Shown piece after piece: positions 55,024 to 64,000 of a stretch of 64,000 bases of DNA. A program made the translations under genes and the position numbers. Source of the DNA: Liopterus haemorrhoidalis (Eukaryota; Arthropoda; Insecta; Coleoptera; Dytiscidae); contig OZ020623.1 in the NCBI GenBank assembly GCA_963971575.1, positions 13,704,980 to 13,768,979 on the forward strand. Direction: 5' to 3'. How positions within the stretch are numbered: the first letter of the stretch is position 1; each line of letters starts with the position of its first letter. The notes beneath the pieces were generated by a model. It saw only the letters and a list, made by a program, of their open reading frames with translations, was not told the origin of the DNA and searched no databases.

Positions 55024-56116
55024 TAGAGATGGGAATTTCGGCTCAGTTTGCGGAACCGGATCAGTGGAGGTCGTTCAGTTTGTTGAGCCGGTTCATTGAT
55101 CCGGCTCAGTGATCCGGTTAAGTAAACATGTCTCCGAAACACAGGACGGTCGTTAGTTCGTAGGTAGAAAGTCGCTTAGAGCCGGTTCTTGCAATATATG
55201 AACTGTAAATATGATCCCGAGACACAGGTCGGTCGGTTGTTCGGTCGTAGGTAGAACGTCGTTTACAGCCGGCTCTTGCTTAGAGCCGATTCTTGCAATA
55301 TATGAACTGTAAACATGATCCCGAGACGCAGGTCGGTCGGTCGTTCGGTCGTAGGTAGAACGTCGCTTAGAGCCGACTCTTGTTTAGAGCCGGTTCTTGT
55401 AAACATGATCCCGAGACACAGGTCGGTCGGTCGTTCGGTTGTAGGTAGAAAGTCGCTTAGAGCCGACTCTTGCTCAGAGCCGGTTCTTGTAAACATGATC
55501 CCGAGACACAGGTCGGTCGGTCGTTCGGTAGAACGTCGCTTAGAGCTTAGAGGTAGAACGTCGCTTAGAGCCGACTCTTGCTTAGAGCCGGTTCTTTTAA
55601 ACATGATCCCGAGACACAGGTCAGTCAGTTGCCGGTCGTTCGGTCGTAGGTAGAACGTCGCTTAGCCCCGACTCTTATCTAACATTTTTGAAACAAGCAA
55701 TTCACTTTATGTAGCTACTGTATTTTAAACCAGAAGTTTATGGCGATGTTTATTGCCCTTATAAATCGGACATCTGGGATTTGGGCAATATTTTTAATAT
55801 TTTTATATAGTATGGTTGTAAGAAAATACAGACTAACCCTATTAGTTTCAAATAAACTGCCCTACAAATTGATGACAAAATACACTTTATGATAATACAT
55901 TACAAGCCAAGTTCTCGCGAAGTTCAACATGACATCGATCCAGATCCGGATCACTCCGGTCACTGTTCACAATCGCCCGACCAATCGTATCCTTGAAACT
56001 TGAAACTATACAGTGAGCCGTGAGCCGGCTCATTTCAATTTGGTGAACCGTGTCACTTCGGGCAGTGTACTGAGCCGGCTCAGTGAGCCGGTTCGTTCAT
56101 GAACGACCCATCTCTA
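55024..56116. mobile_element. hAT-type element built of GAGCCG words, copy b
   Basis: Ends TAGAGATGGGAATTTCGG and CCCATCTCTA. Perfect 8 bp duplications CACAAGAT at 55016-55023 and 56117-56124. The interior has about five units of a 100 bp tandem repeat (55130-55670) with CGGTCGTAGGTAGAACGTCG. It is inverted relative to copy a. Confidence 0.93.
55130..55670. repeat. internal tandem repeat of hAT-like copy b
   Basis: About five variants of a unit near 100 bp: GAGCCGGTTCTTG, AAACATGATCCCGAGACA, GGTCGGTCGGTCGTTCGG, AGGTAGAACGTCGCTTAG. Long open frames over this stretch on both strands are produced by the repeat and are not genes. Confidence 0.85.
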
Positions 56117-56639
56117 CACAAGATGTTAAAACATGGCTGCGCCGTATATCGGTTTATGTAGGAATGAAATTTAACTTAAACATAAGAATAGTTGGTAACA
56201 TTCAATATTTTATTCTTATTTCAAGAATAAGACACGATAAGCCTGCGCACAGCAATCAAAATGTCTGCCGTAATAAAGTTTGGTCAACAGATGTTTTTCA
56301 GTTGTGATCAGAGGGTTGTAAACAACAATAAAATGTTTTTAACGGTAATAAACGAATTTTTTAAAAAGGTTTTACGAATCTGAACCTGTCAAGTGACAAA
56401 CGTTAAACACAGGCCAACGCAAGTACGCAGGCCCAGCGACGAAATGTTATGTTCGTATGTCCTATATAAACGGTTTGATATTTTTTATTCTTGTGTACTA
56501 TTCTTATTTCCTATTCCTTATTCTTGTTCCGTATATAAACCAAGCATTATTCTGTTTTCTTCCTTATAATATTACGATTCTACGAACTGTTGTTTTTTAT
56601 TTTTTTAAGAGAAATGTTCACCTTGTTTATTAAAACTTG

Positions 56640-56757
56640 TTATTTGAACCGGAACCGAACCGGAACTGAACCGGAACCGAACCGGAACTGAACCGAAATT
56701 TTTCGACGAACCGAAACCGGAACGAAAACCGGAACGAAATAAATTTCGGTTCGACTC
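56640..56757. mobile_element. GAACCG-word array, fragment of a hAT-like element
   Basis: Repeated GAACCGGAAC words ending CGGTTCGACTCTCTG, close to the end CAGAGCTTCGAACCG of 37303-37787 on the other strand. The left terminus is missing. Confidence 0.5.
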
Positions 56758-57370
56758 TCTGCATATAAGGAAGACTTTGCGTTCTCTGCGTTCCTAGACT
56801 TTGGTAGTTCCGAAGAATCTAATTCATTTATTTTTTGCACAATTTGTATTCTCTTTTCGTGTGACCTGTTCTGACTCTTAAATAATTTAATAACACTATA
56901 TTTACTTCCATTATATTTTATAGTCCTTGAACTAATTTTAGGGAGCTTAAAAAACTCTTCCTGTTCATATTTAAAACCATAAACCTACAATTTATATGAC
57001 TAAAAAATGTGAGCCTTTATAAAAGCATTCGTTCGTGGGAACCAAGCTAATCCACTCATTTCACTTAATGATATACTCCATGTCTGCTAAAAAAAATACA
57101 ACAAAAAAACATCAGACCCTCCATATTTATCTAAATGATTATTTTCAATTTTGATGTTCCGCTCATTAAAGAAAGCGGAAGAGTTAAAAATAGACAGTTA
57201 GAGCAATCAGAGCAAGAGAACCCTAACAAAATATTTTCATTTTCGTGTTATTCTGCATTTTAATTTGTCCACACTGCTATCTCCGAAATTATAAGAGCTA
57301 CCAGGTTGGTTAAATTATAAAATAATTGCCATTTATAAAATAACTAGCAGTATACCCGCTGCTTCGCTAC
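56758..57370. other. no recognisable feature
   Basis: AT-rich sequence. CTAGCAGTATACCCGCTGCTTCGC near 57345 looks like part of a dispersed repeat, since the motif is unusually GC-rich for the region. Confidence 0.4.
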
Positions 57371-58103
57371 TAGAGATGGGAATTTCGGCTCAGTTTGCGG
57401 AACCAGATCAGTGGAGGTCGTTCATTTTGTTGAGCCGGTTAATTGATCCGGCTCAGTGATCCGGTTAAGCAAACATGTTTCGAGACACAGGTCGGTCGTT
57501 AGTTCGTAGGTAGAACGTCGCTTAGAGCCGGAAACTCTTACTCTTGCTTAGAACCGGCTCTTGCTTAGAGCCGGTTCTTGCAATATATGAACTGTAAACA
57601 TGATCCCGAGACACAGGTCAGTCAGTTGTCGGTCGTTCGCTCGTAAGTAGAACGTCGCTTAGCCCCGGCTCTTATCTAACATTTTTGAAACAAGCAATTC
57701 ACTTTATGTAGCTACTGTATTTTAATCCAGATGTGTTAAGTTTATGGCGATGTTTATTGCCCTTATAAATCGGACATCTGGGATTTGGGCAATATTTTTA
57801 ATATTTTTATATAGTATGGTTGTAAAAAAATACAGACTAAGCCTATTAGTTTCAAATAAACTGCCCTACAAATTGATGACAAAATACACTTTATGATAAT
57901 ACATTACAAGCCGAGTTCTCGTGAAATTCAACATGACATCGATCCAGATCCAGATCACTCCGGTCACTGCTCACAATCGCCCGACCAATCGTATCCTTGA
58001 AACTTGAAACTATACAGTGAGCCGTGAGCCGGCTCATTTCAATTTGGTGAACCGTGTCACTTCGGTCAGTGTACTGAGTCACGAGTGTCACGACCCATCT
58101 TTA
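57371..58103. mobile_element. hAT-type element built of GAGCCG words, copy c
   Basis: Ends TAGAGATGGGAATTTCGG and CCCATCTTTA. Flanking TTCGCTAC and GTCGCTAG (6 of 8). Same orientation as copy b, with about two internal units. Shares the segment TTATGGCGATGTTTATTGCC with a and b. Confidence 0.85.
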
Positions 58104-60199
58104 GTCGCTAGTATAGACAAGAATTTCTGAACAATTTTAGATAAGTTAGGGAAGACTGTATTCATATCGTCCCAAACCAGTAGCGGGTTGGATTTTAGAG
58201 GTGAAACTGGATTTTTCAAATACAGTGATAGTTCATGTTCAGTTTTGTTGGAACCACCTTAGCCTGTGCCTGATTTTAGTTTCCTCTTGCTATGTGCAAT
58301 TTCAGTATGTTCCAGCAACAATCTGGTTGCTGGCAAAAAAAAAATTATTCAATACGATACTGGGTCGAATGTACTGATATTATTGATACTGGTATCGTAT
58401 TAGTAATATAGGAACATCTCTAATTACAATACCTCTCTGTCTATATGAGACAGCCGGTAAAAATACCTTGAAATGGAGCACATTGTTATTTAAATATGTT
58501 ACCCAAATTTTGACAGTCTTTCGACAATGTATTTCAGCACAACACCTAAAAAGTTTATTGTATATTTGAATCTACTCATGCCTATTAAATTAAAATTTAT
58601 TTATAATTTATTCAAACAATCCTAACAAAATTTGCATTTCCGTGTCTGGCAAATATTATCCTCTTATCATAATTTTATCCAAGTAAATATTCAATAAAAA
58701 TCCAAATATTCTATAATAAATGTCCATGATAGGCAAATAATTTAATCTAAAATTGGATATCAACTTCATTAAGAATATATTCTAATGTCTTACTTAAGTA
58801 TATTCTTGATAACTTCATGCAAATTTCTGAATATTTTAAACGAATGCTAACTGTAGGTGGATAGAGGCATCAGATCTTGTAATTTATATTACATATTACT
58901 TTTTCAGTTAAACTGAAAATTAATTGGAGACTAATAAATTCGAGTTAATAAGGTTCAATATTTCTGACAGAGTATGAATGGTGGATTATTCATTACGTTC
59001 CAGAATCGAACCTCGGTTCAGACAAACAGGGACGAGAAAAGAAAATCCAACAGAATTTGAACAATGGTTATTAGATTACCAAGCGTGGACGTTACTGTTA
59101 GAGCTATTTTAATAAATAATACTCCCTCCGTCCGAAAATATGGTATAGGTTACTTAAAAAAATGTGGGATTAACGAAAGTAATATTATCTCGGCCCATCT
59201 GTTTGTTGACGCAATAATAATTGAAATAATAGTGTTTCTTTTCAAAATTATTTGAATCCGGTCCTTATAGGTTTCATACAAATTCATTGAGTTTTAATAA
59301 AAAGCCTTGTTTTATTTGCATATCTTGTGATATTCATGTCCCAAGTAGAATAATTTTTTGAATTTTAAGCAATGTAACCAAAACGGTTGAATGAATTAAA
59401 TTTCCATTACAGAATAAAATTTTAAAAGAATATTGAAATCATTTAAAAAAATTGTATTTTAAAAAAGTTAATTTTTTAAAATAAAAATACTGTATAGTAG
59501 TTAGTTAAACTAATCCTGTGACACTCGATGACCGTGGTAATCCGAAGCGACAACGGTTTGGGAGTCTAGCTTCACCTTGTTAAGTCTTTCAAGGTCATTG
59601 CTGAAGATGTAACCAGAAGGTATGCTTTTGGACGGCGTCTTCAGGCGAGGCTTTCTTCGGTGGCTGATGGTATCTCCCCATCTTTCAAGGTCATTACTAA
59701 ACCAGAAGGCCTTCTTCATCAGATGTAACCTTCAATAGTTGCAAACCACTTTCAGAATTTCACACTAATCGCGGACCACCACCATCAAGAAAAACATTTT
59801 GCGTTTTTTTTTTGCGTCCATTATTAATACTAATGAAATTTTGTGTGCGCGGACCACCTTTGGTCCGCGGGTCAGGCGGACCACCTATTGAGAAACACTG
59901 GTCTAAATCATAGGCACAAAACCTGAAAATATCCCAAAATTTTGTTTTCATCTTTACCTTTTGACTAATTGATTCCATCGAAAATCTATCAAACCGTTTC
60001 TTAATTCTCCGATTTGTTTAATCGACGTATTTCTAAATTCACCGATGAAAATTCCGATTAGTAATTGGTTTAGCAAGCCAGTAGCTGCAAATGTTAAACC
60101 GTCTGTACTTGCTACTTGACCGTTGAGCAAGGGCACGGACGTGAGTTCAATTCTTGCTTATGTTAAATAATTTGTGTAAAAATATTTATTTATACAAAT
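58104..60199. other. mostly unassigned; several element ends
   Basis: 58375-58425: words of GATACTGGTATCGTATT ending GAACATCTCTA, a hAT-like end of the word-array type. 58437-58482: an end of the 28771-30139 palindromic element. 59122-59140: CTCCCTCCGTCCGAAAATA after TA, similar to a Stowaway-type MITE end. 59765-59898: GC-rich inverted words (GCGGACCACC) ending GAGAAACACTG, a hAT-like end of the 37203 family. No gene recognised. Confidence 0.45.
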
Positions 60200-60392
60200 T
60201 ACAGGTTCTGCATAGCCGTTCGCAACCGGCTTTAAACTGTAGGTGCCTTTCTGTGTACGCTAAAAATGCACGTAATACTGACCATATTACTCCTGAATGT
60301 ACATAGATTGAAAACATGGTTACGAAACCTGGAAAGAGGAAGCCTTGGCTCATTTCGGGTTGTCGCGCCAATGATGATGATGATGAACTGGT
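60200..60392 (+). mobile_element. RTE-like LINE or SINE 3' end
   Basis: CGCAACCGGCTTTAAACTG, CATGGTTACGAAACCTGG, AGAGGAAGCCTTGGC and TTGTCGCGCCAATGATGATG with a terminal (ATG)n tract. An (ATG)n tail after a GC-rich segment is usual for RTE-type elements of insects. No open frame remains. Confidence 0.5.
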
Positions 60393-60609
60393 TTTATCTG
60401 ATGAAAAAAGCGATTAACTGATTGATACAAGACCAACTCTATCAAGAGGTAAAGTCATGATTGAGACGTAATTTAAATGAAATACAGTGGAACCTCTATA
60501 TTCGTCAACCTCCATATTCGTAATATCCGATATTCGTCACATTTTGTTGACAATTTTTGTCCCCCATATTCGTTACTATTTTCCGTATTTGTCGTCACTC
60601 CCACCGAAA

Positions 60610-60776
60610 AATGGCACCCAAATTTTGCTACAATCAACCAAAACATAAATGCATTTAACGATAATGTGATTGACTACTTCAGGAAGGTTTTACAGAGCAG
60701 ACAAAAACAGACAACATTGGACAAATTCCTTGTTAAAACGAGTGCTGCTAAATCATCAACAAAACAGACCCCATGA
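60610..60776 (+). pseudogene. pogo/Tigger transposase C-terminal tail with PIP-box-like motif
   Basis: Frame KWHPNFATINQNINAFNDNV, IDYFRKVLQSRQ, KQTTLDKFLVKTSAAKSS and stop at 60774. QTTLDKFL has the spacing of a PCNA-interacting (PIP-box) motif (Q..L..F.), a feature reported for the pogo transposase tail. The helix-turn-helix and DDE domains are deleted. Confidence 0.65.
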
Positions 60777-61008
60777 TCAGAGTTGGAATTACTATTGGAT
60801 GTTTTGTTTTAATTGACAGCAACTCTTGTTTTCATCATTAACCTTCCTCCTTTTCCACTTCTACCACTATGTTTATCTATTTTGTACAATAAAATTAAAA
60901 TTTAAACCAGTAGAAAAATTATCGACTCCCGACTCTCGACTCCGGAGTCGGTATTTTTGAAAATCGACTCCGACTCCGACTCCCGACTCCTTTCACTCGT
61001 AAATTGTA

Positions 61009-61189
61009 AAGTCTATTCCAAATGTTTAAGCGGAACTAAATGGAATATTTATTTTCTTGAATTATCACGAGTTCAAAAAATAAAGGTCAAAGTGGGCTTT
61101 TGTTAAACAAAATCATACAAAGCCTCATTCAATACTTAAAAGTTATTAGATTTCGATATCTAATTCCGCTTAAATCAAAGAAACAGATA
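61009..61189. mobile_element. small TA-target MITE, divergent copy
   Basis: AAGTCTATTCCAAATG and TTTAAGCGGAACTA at the left; AATTCCGCTTAAATC and GAAACAGA at the right. TA precedes it. Confidence 0.6.
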
Positions 61190-61334
61190 CCTACATATAC
61201 TTACATTAAATATCTTGGGTTGGGGTGAGCTATTTTTAATAAATGTCATTTTCATTTCATCTTGACTATTGAGTCATTTTTAATACAAATTTTCGAATGT
61301 TAGTTTTAAAAAATTTTGTTTTGTATTTTATATA

Positions 61335-61516
61335 AAGTCTGTTCGTTTGGTTTAGGCGGAACTAGATTTTCAATTCTAGTTACTTTTACCGTTTGATTGA
61401 TGCTTTTGATCATTTTGTTCAGGAAAAGCCAACTTCAATATATAAAAAAATAGCTAATGACAACTTACAAAAATGAAAATTCTGGTTAGTTCCGTCTAAT
61501 TGTTTGGAACAGACTG
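61335..61516. mobile_element. small TA-target MITE (AAGTCTGTTCC family), complete, 182 bp
   Basis: Ends AAGTCTGTTCGTTTGG and, reversed, CAGTCTGTTCCAAACAA. TA at 61333-61334 and 61517-61518. The body equals 37977-38130. Confidence 0.82.
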
Positions 61517-62268
61517 TACTTTATTATTCATAACAGGTCACTTTTTTCTTTTGACATATAGATTTTAGTTGCTAACATGAAACATGAAATAATCACAAAG
61601 CTCATTACAACTTGAGAAAATAAAAATCTAGTTTAGTTCCGTTTTAATATAATAAACAAAGTATACAGAAAAAGAAAAATTAGATATGACTAAAAACAAA
61701 AATCTTTATCCTATATCATTAATCTGTTAATACTAGTAATATTAATTAAATTTTTAACTGGAAAGCATGGAAACCTTGTAAAACCGGTATTGAATATTTT
61801 TAATTTCATTTTCGTTCATGAACAGAGAACAAAATGTCGTTCCTGTTTCCGTGCTTTAAAAAATTCTCGTAGTATGGTAATTTGCTTTCGTTTTCGGATT
61901 GTTCTCATCTTTGATAAAAATATAATCAAAGAGTCGGGAGTCGATAACTTTTTCCGACTCCCGACTCCGACTCCTCCAAAAAGCTTCGACTCCTCGACTC
62001 CCGACTCCCGACTCCGACTCCGACTCCCCATCCCTGATTTAAACACCATTTTTTAAAATTTTTGTACCAGTTTTAGGAGTTGGAAACAGATTAATTGAGT
62101 TTTAGTTATTTCTTATGGGAAAAATTAATTAATTTATTTATTTATTTTATTTATTTATTTATTAATATTATTAAGCAGATTAATTTATTAATTGTTTCTA
62201 TATTCGTCATATTCTATATTCGTAACACCCCCAGGAACAGATTAATGACGAATATAATGGTTCCACTG

Positions 62269-62568
62269 TATATGCCGCCATTTATCAATGATTAACGTGT
62301 CATCCTCATTGAAATATTTATTCACTTACATAACTGATACATAATTATCACTTTGCGGTGTATTTTTTTGTATTAAAATAATTCATCATCTGAAACACTT
62401 AATTCATCAGAATCAGAGGAAGAGGATGTATCACTTTGCTCTTATTTTGAAAACTAGCAGACCCGTTGCCACAAACGTTGGCAAACTGATATCGAATAAA
62501 AATCAATATAAGCAGGAATCAATTATTAAAATTTGCATGATTCTGCGTATATTAACAAAACAAAAACG
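62269..62568. other. no clear gene; acidic frame at about 62370-62452
   Basis: NNSSSETLNSSESEEEDVSL is an acidic tail of unknown origin ending in a stop at 62452. The rest is AT-rich. Confidence 0.3.
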
Positions 62569-63180
62569 TTTCTTGATTATACCTATGAAACCCTAAAAAG
62601 AAGGTCAGTGTCTGTCGTTTAAAAATTAGTATCGAGTCAGATACGGCTCGCGGGCCATATATTGGACCTCAATATTATAGCTGTTTCTGATTATACCTAG
62701 GAAATACTAAACAGCAGCTCAATGCGTGTTGTTTAAAAATTAGTATCGGGCTGGATACGGCCCGTGGGCCATATGTTGGACATCTATGTTATAGCTGTTT
62801 CTGATTATACCAAGGAAATCCTAAAAGTCGCGTAATGTATGTCGTTTAAAAATTAGTATCGGGTCGTATACAGCCCGCAGGCCATGTGTTGGACATCTAT
62901 GTTATAGCTGTTTCTGATTATACCTAGGAAATCCTAAAAAGGAGCTCAGTGCGTGTCGTTTAAAAATTAGTATCGAGCCGGATACGGCCCGCAGGCCATA
63001 TGTTGGACATCAACGTTATAGCTGTTTCTGACTGTTATACCTAGGAAACCCTAAAAAGCAGGCCATATGTTGGACATTAATGGTATAGCTGTTTCTGATT
63101 ATACCTAGGAAATCCTAAATAGCCGCTTAATGCGTGTCGTTTCAAAATTAGTATTGGGCCGGGTACGGCCCGCGGGCATA
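62569..63180. repeat. tandem repeat, about five and a half units of 113 bp
   Basis: Units start GTTTCTGATTATACCTAG near 62569, 62683, 62797, 62910, 63023 and 63091 (the fifth is short). Each contains GTCGTTTAAAAATTAG, GATACGGCCCGCGGGCC and ATATGTTGGACAT. The GGCCCGCGGGCC palindrome with GTTGGACAT resembles ends of hAT-type MITEs, so the array may have grown from such an end. Confidence 0.85.
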
Positions 63181-63551
63181 ACATCAATTGACACAACATG
63201 CTTTGATTAAACCAAGGTACTGGCTGCAGAGCTCTGGTCTCGGTAACCGAGCTACTGTCGGAGTACGTCGTTCCCCACCACTTAGTTCGTGACCCACCGC
63301 ATACCGCAAGACCCGCTAGCACCCAGGAACTTAGCGCTACGGTCTGACACACAGGAATTAGGACTTTTATATATAACAGCGTCATAACGTTATCAAAAAT
63401 TTTAGGTTAGATAAATATACACAAATCAACAATTCGTTCTAGATTTTAATGCTTCTCATATTGCATCGGTTCTATCGATTACATTAATTGAATTAATCGA
63501 TTAATTTGCTGATGAATTATAGAACTTAAAAATTCTTATCAAAAAAATACT
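63181..63551. other. GC-rich segment of unknown nature (63200-63360)
   Basis: About 160 bp, clearly richer in G+C than the surroundings, with CTCGGTAACCGAG and similar short palindromes. A minus-strand frame of 102 codons crosses it, but I recognise no domain. Confidence 0.35.
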
Positions 63552-63645
63552 CTTAGACATCTAGTATTCTGTTGGCTTCTTACACTTATTAAATTCCTAC
63601 AAAACTCTGAAATGTGTGCAAATTCACACTTCACTTATATTTTAT
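63552..63645 (+). mobile_element. HINE-like second family, 3' end
   Basis: GACATCTAGTATTCTGTTGG, CTTCTTACACTTATTAAAT, CTACAAAACTCTGAAATGTG and TGTGCAAATTCACACTTCAC, the shared 3' module. Body absent. Confidence 0.65.
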
Positions 63646-64000
63646 ATATAGAGATAAAACAAACATTTGTTAATGTGGTAATCTTTTAGGTCAGAAAGAT
63701 ACGTTACCGTCCATGTTTTCTCTTGTTTGTTGTTAACTTTTAACTAAATTAATGACCAGCATAATTTACAAAGCTAATCAGGAACCAAGTGTATACTAAT
63801 TGCATTAACAATTCCTGAATCAGACAGGTAGACAGCAGGGTAAGAGGATGGGATATCTGTTTCTGAATCCATCAAGATACAATCACAAATTAGCACAGGC
63901 TACTCATCATTGTCTACTGAATATTAATAGACAGATTACTTATTAGATAAATTATATTAGCTATAGTTATGATAAAAAAATTAATAATAGCACGTATGAT
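63646..64000. other. no recognisable feature
   Basis: AT-rich to the window end. Confidence 0.4.

Larger units (their letters stand above)
54968..56543. mobile_element. DNA element with TTGGTTTATATACGG ends, carrying hAT-like copy b
   Basis: TTGGTTTATATACGGAACAA and AAGGAATAGGAAATAAGAAT at the left are mirrored at 56491-56543. Inverted ends are about 50 bp. Target duplication not clear. The original interior is about 480 bp because 55024-56116 is a later insertion. Confidence 0.7.
60908..62036. mobile_element. hAT-type element built of GACTCC words
   Basis: Perfect 8 bp duplications ATTTAAAC at 60900-60907 and 62037-62044. Left end CAGTAGAAAAATTATCGACTCC is followed by GACTCCGGAGTCGG; right end GACTCCCCATCCCTG. 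The element carries two copies of the AAGTCTGTTCC-type MITE (61009-61189 and 61335-61516). No coding capacity. Confidence 0.9.
60485..62268 (+). mobile_element. pogo/Tigger-like element with nested hAT-type insertion
   Basis: Ends CAGTGGAACCTCTATATTCG and its mirror TGGTTCCACTG; TA at 60483-60484 and 62269-62270. TTCGTCA/TTCGTAA words repeat next to both ends. A transposase tail lies at 60610-60776. The native length without the insertion is about 650 bp. Confidence 0.87.

Noticed and set aside
55263..55653. Two long overlapping frames on opposite strands with internal protein repeats
   Set aside because: They coincide with a DNA tandem repeat inside a hAT-type element and have no start context or domain.
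59510..59719. 69-codon minus-strand frame with repeated SNDLER as a gene
   Set aside because: It arises from a local direct repeat (TTTCAAGGTCATT) and has no recognisable domain; a link to a Penelope-like or hammerhead sequence was considered but the core did not fit.
63077..63385. 102-codon minus-strand frame in a GC-rich stretch as a host gene
   Set aside because: No domain or splice context was recognised, and part of it overlaps the 113 bp tandem repeat.

Overview
This window is AT-rich, intron-poor, repeat-dense DNA that reads as intergenic or heterochromatic sequence from an insect (at least an arthropod). The evidence is a dense mixture of insect-typical mobile elements: several mariner lineages including a Mos1-like copy, Tc1, pogo/Tigger, PIF/Harbinger, piggyBac-like and hAT families, RNase H-bearing non-LTR retrotransposons, and a Penelope-like element. 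I found no convincing host gene, rRNA, tRNA gene or CRISPR array. Almost every coding trace is a broken transposase or reverse transcriptase. I could not assign the species or order.

Layout. 1-0.43 kb: mariner remnant. 1.2-3.5 kb: Penelope-like copy in an inverted arrangement, with a Tc1-like element inside its TA tract. 3.8-4.35 kb: mariner tail and a collapsed Harbinger element. 4.7-5.75 kb: first copy of the dominant repeat family, called HINE-like here. 7.7-11.7 kb: non-LTR fragments, a hAT MITE, a foldback element and a THAP-domain element. 12-13.2 kb: mariner split by a MITE. 13.9-16.6 kb: nested HINE-like copies plus a non-LTR insertion with a 15 bp target duplication. 17-21.2 kb: non-LTR and mariner fragments, a palindromic MITE and a deleted Tc1. 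23-25.8 kb: HINE-like cluster. 28.8-30.1 kb: 1.4 kb palindromic element. 30.7-34 kb: mariner, tyrosine-recombinase-like fragment and an IS630-type element. 35.5-36.5 kb: HINE-like fragment and second THAP element. 37-38.5 kb: hAT-like MITEs. 39.2-40.4 kb: nearly intact mariner. 40.5-46.7 kb: stacked insertions (MADF element, RNase H LINE, HINE-like copy, piggyBac-like MITE, TA element). 47.5-49 kb: mariner and MITE. 49.5-50 kb: LINE. 51-52 kb: HINE-like copy. 52.5-58.1 kb: three related hAT-like elements and a hAT transposase tail. 60.5-62.3 kb: pogo/Tigger element with hAT and smaller MITEs inside it. 62.6-63.2 kb: 113 bp tandem repeat.

The most interesting structures are these. (1) A HINE/DINE-1-like family has 5' and 3' subterminal inverted repeats, a (TCTG)n block, a 3' hairpin and T-run targets, the last shown by empty sites in the same window; its centre holds a tRNA-like module that differs between copies. 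(2) A hammerhead-ribozyme-like motif lies in both inverted arms of the Penelope-like element. (3) Several hAT-type elements have ends built from arrays of short words (GACTCC, GAGCCG, GAACCG). (4) A probable spliceosomal intron sits in a Tc1 transposase. (5) Nested insertions allow relative dating of the families.
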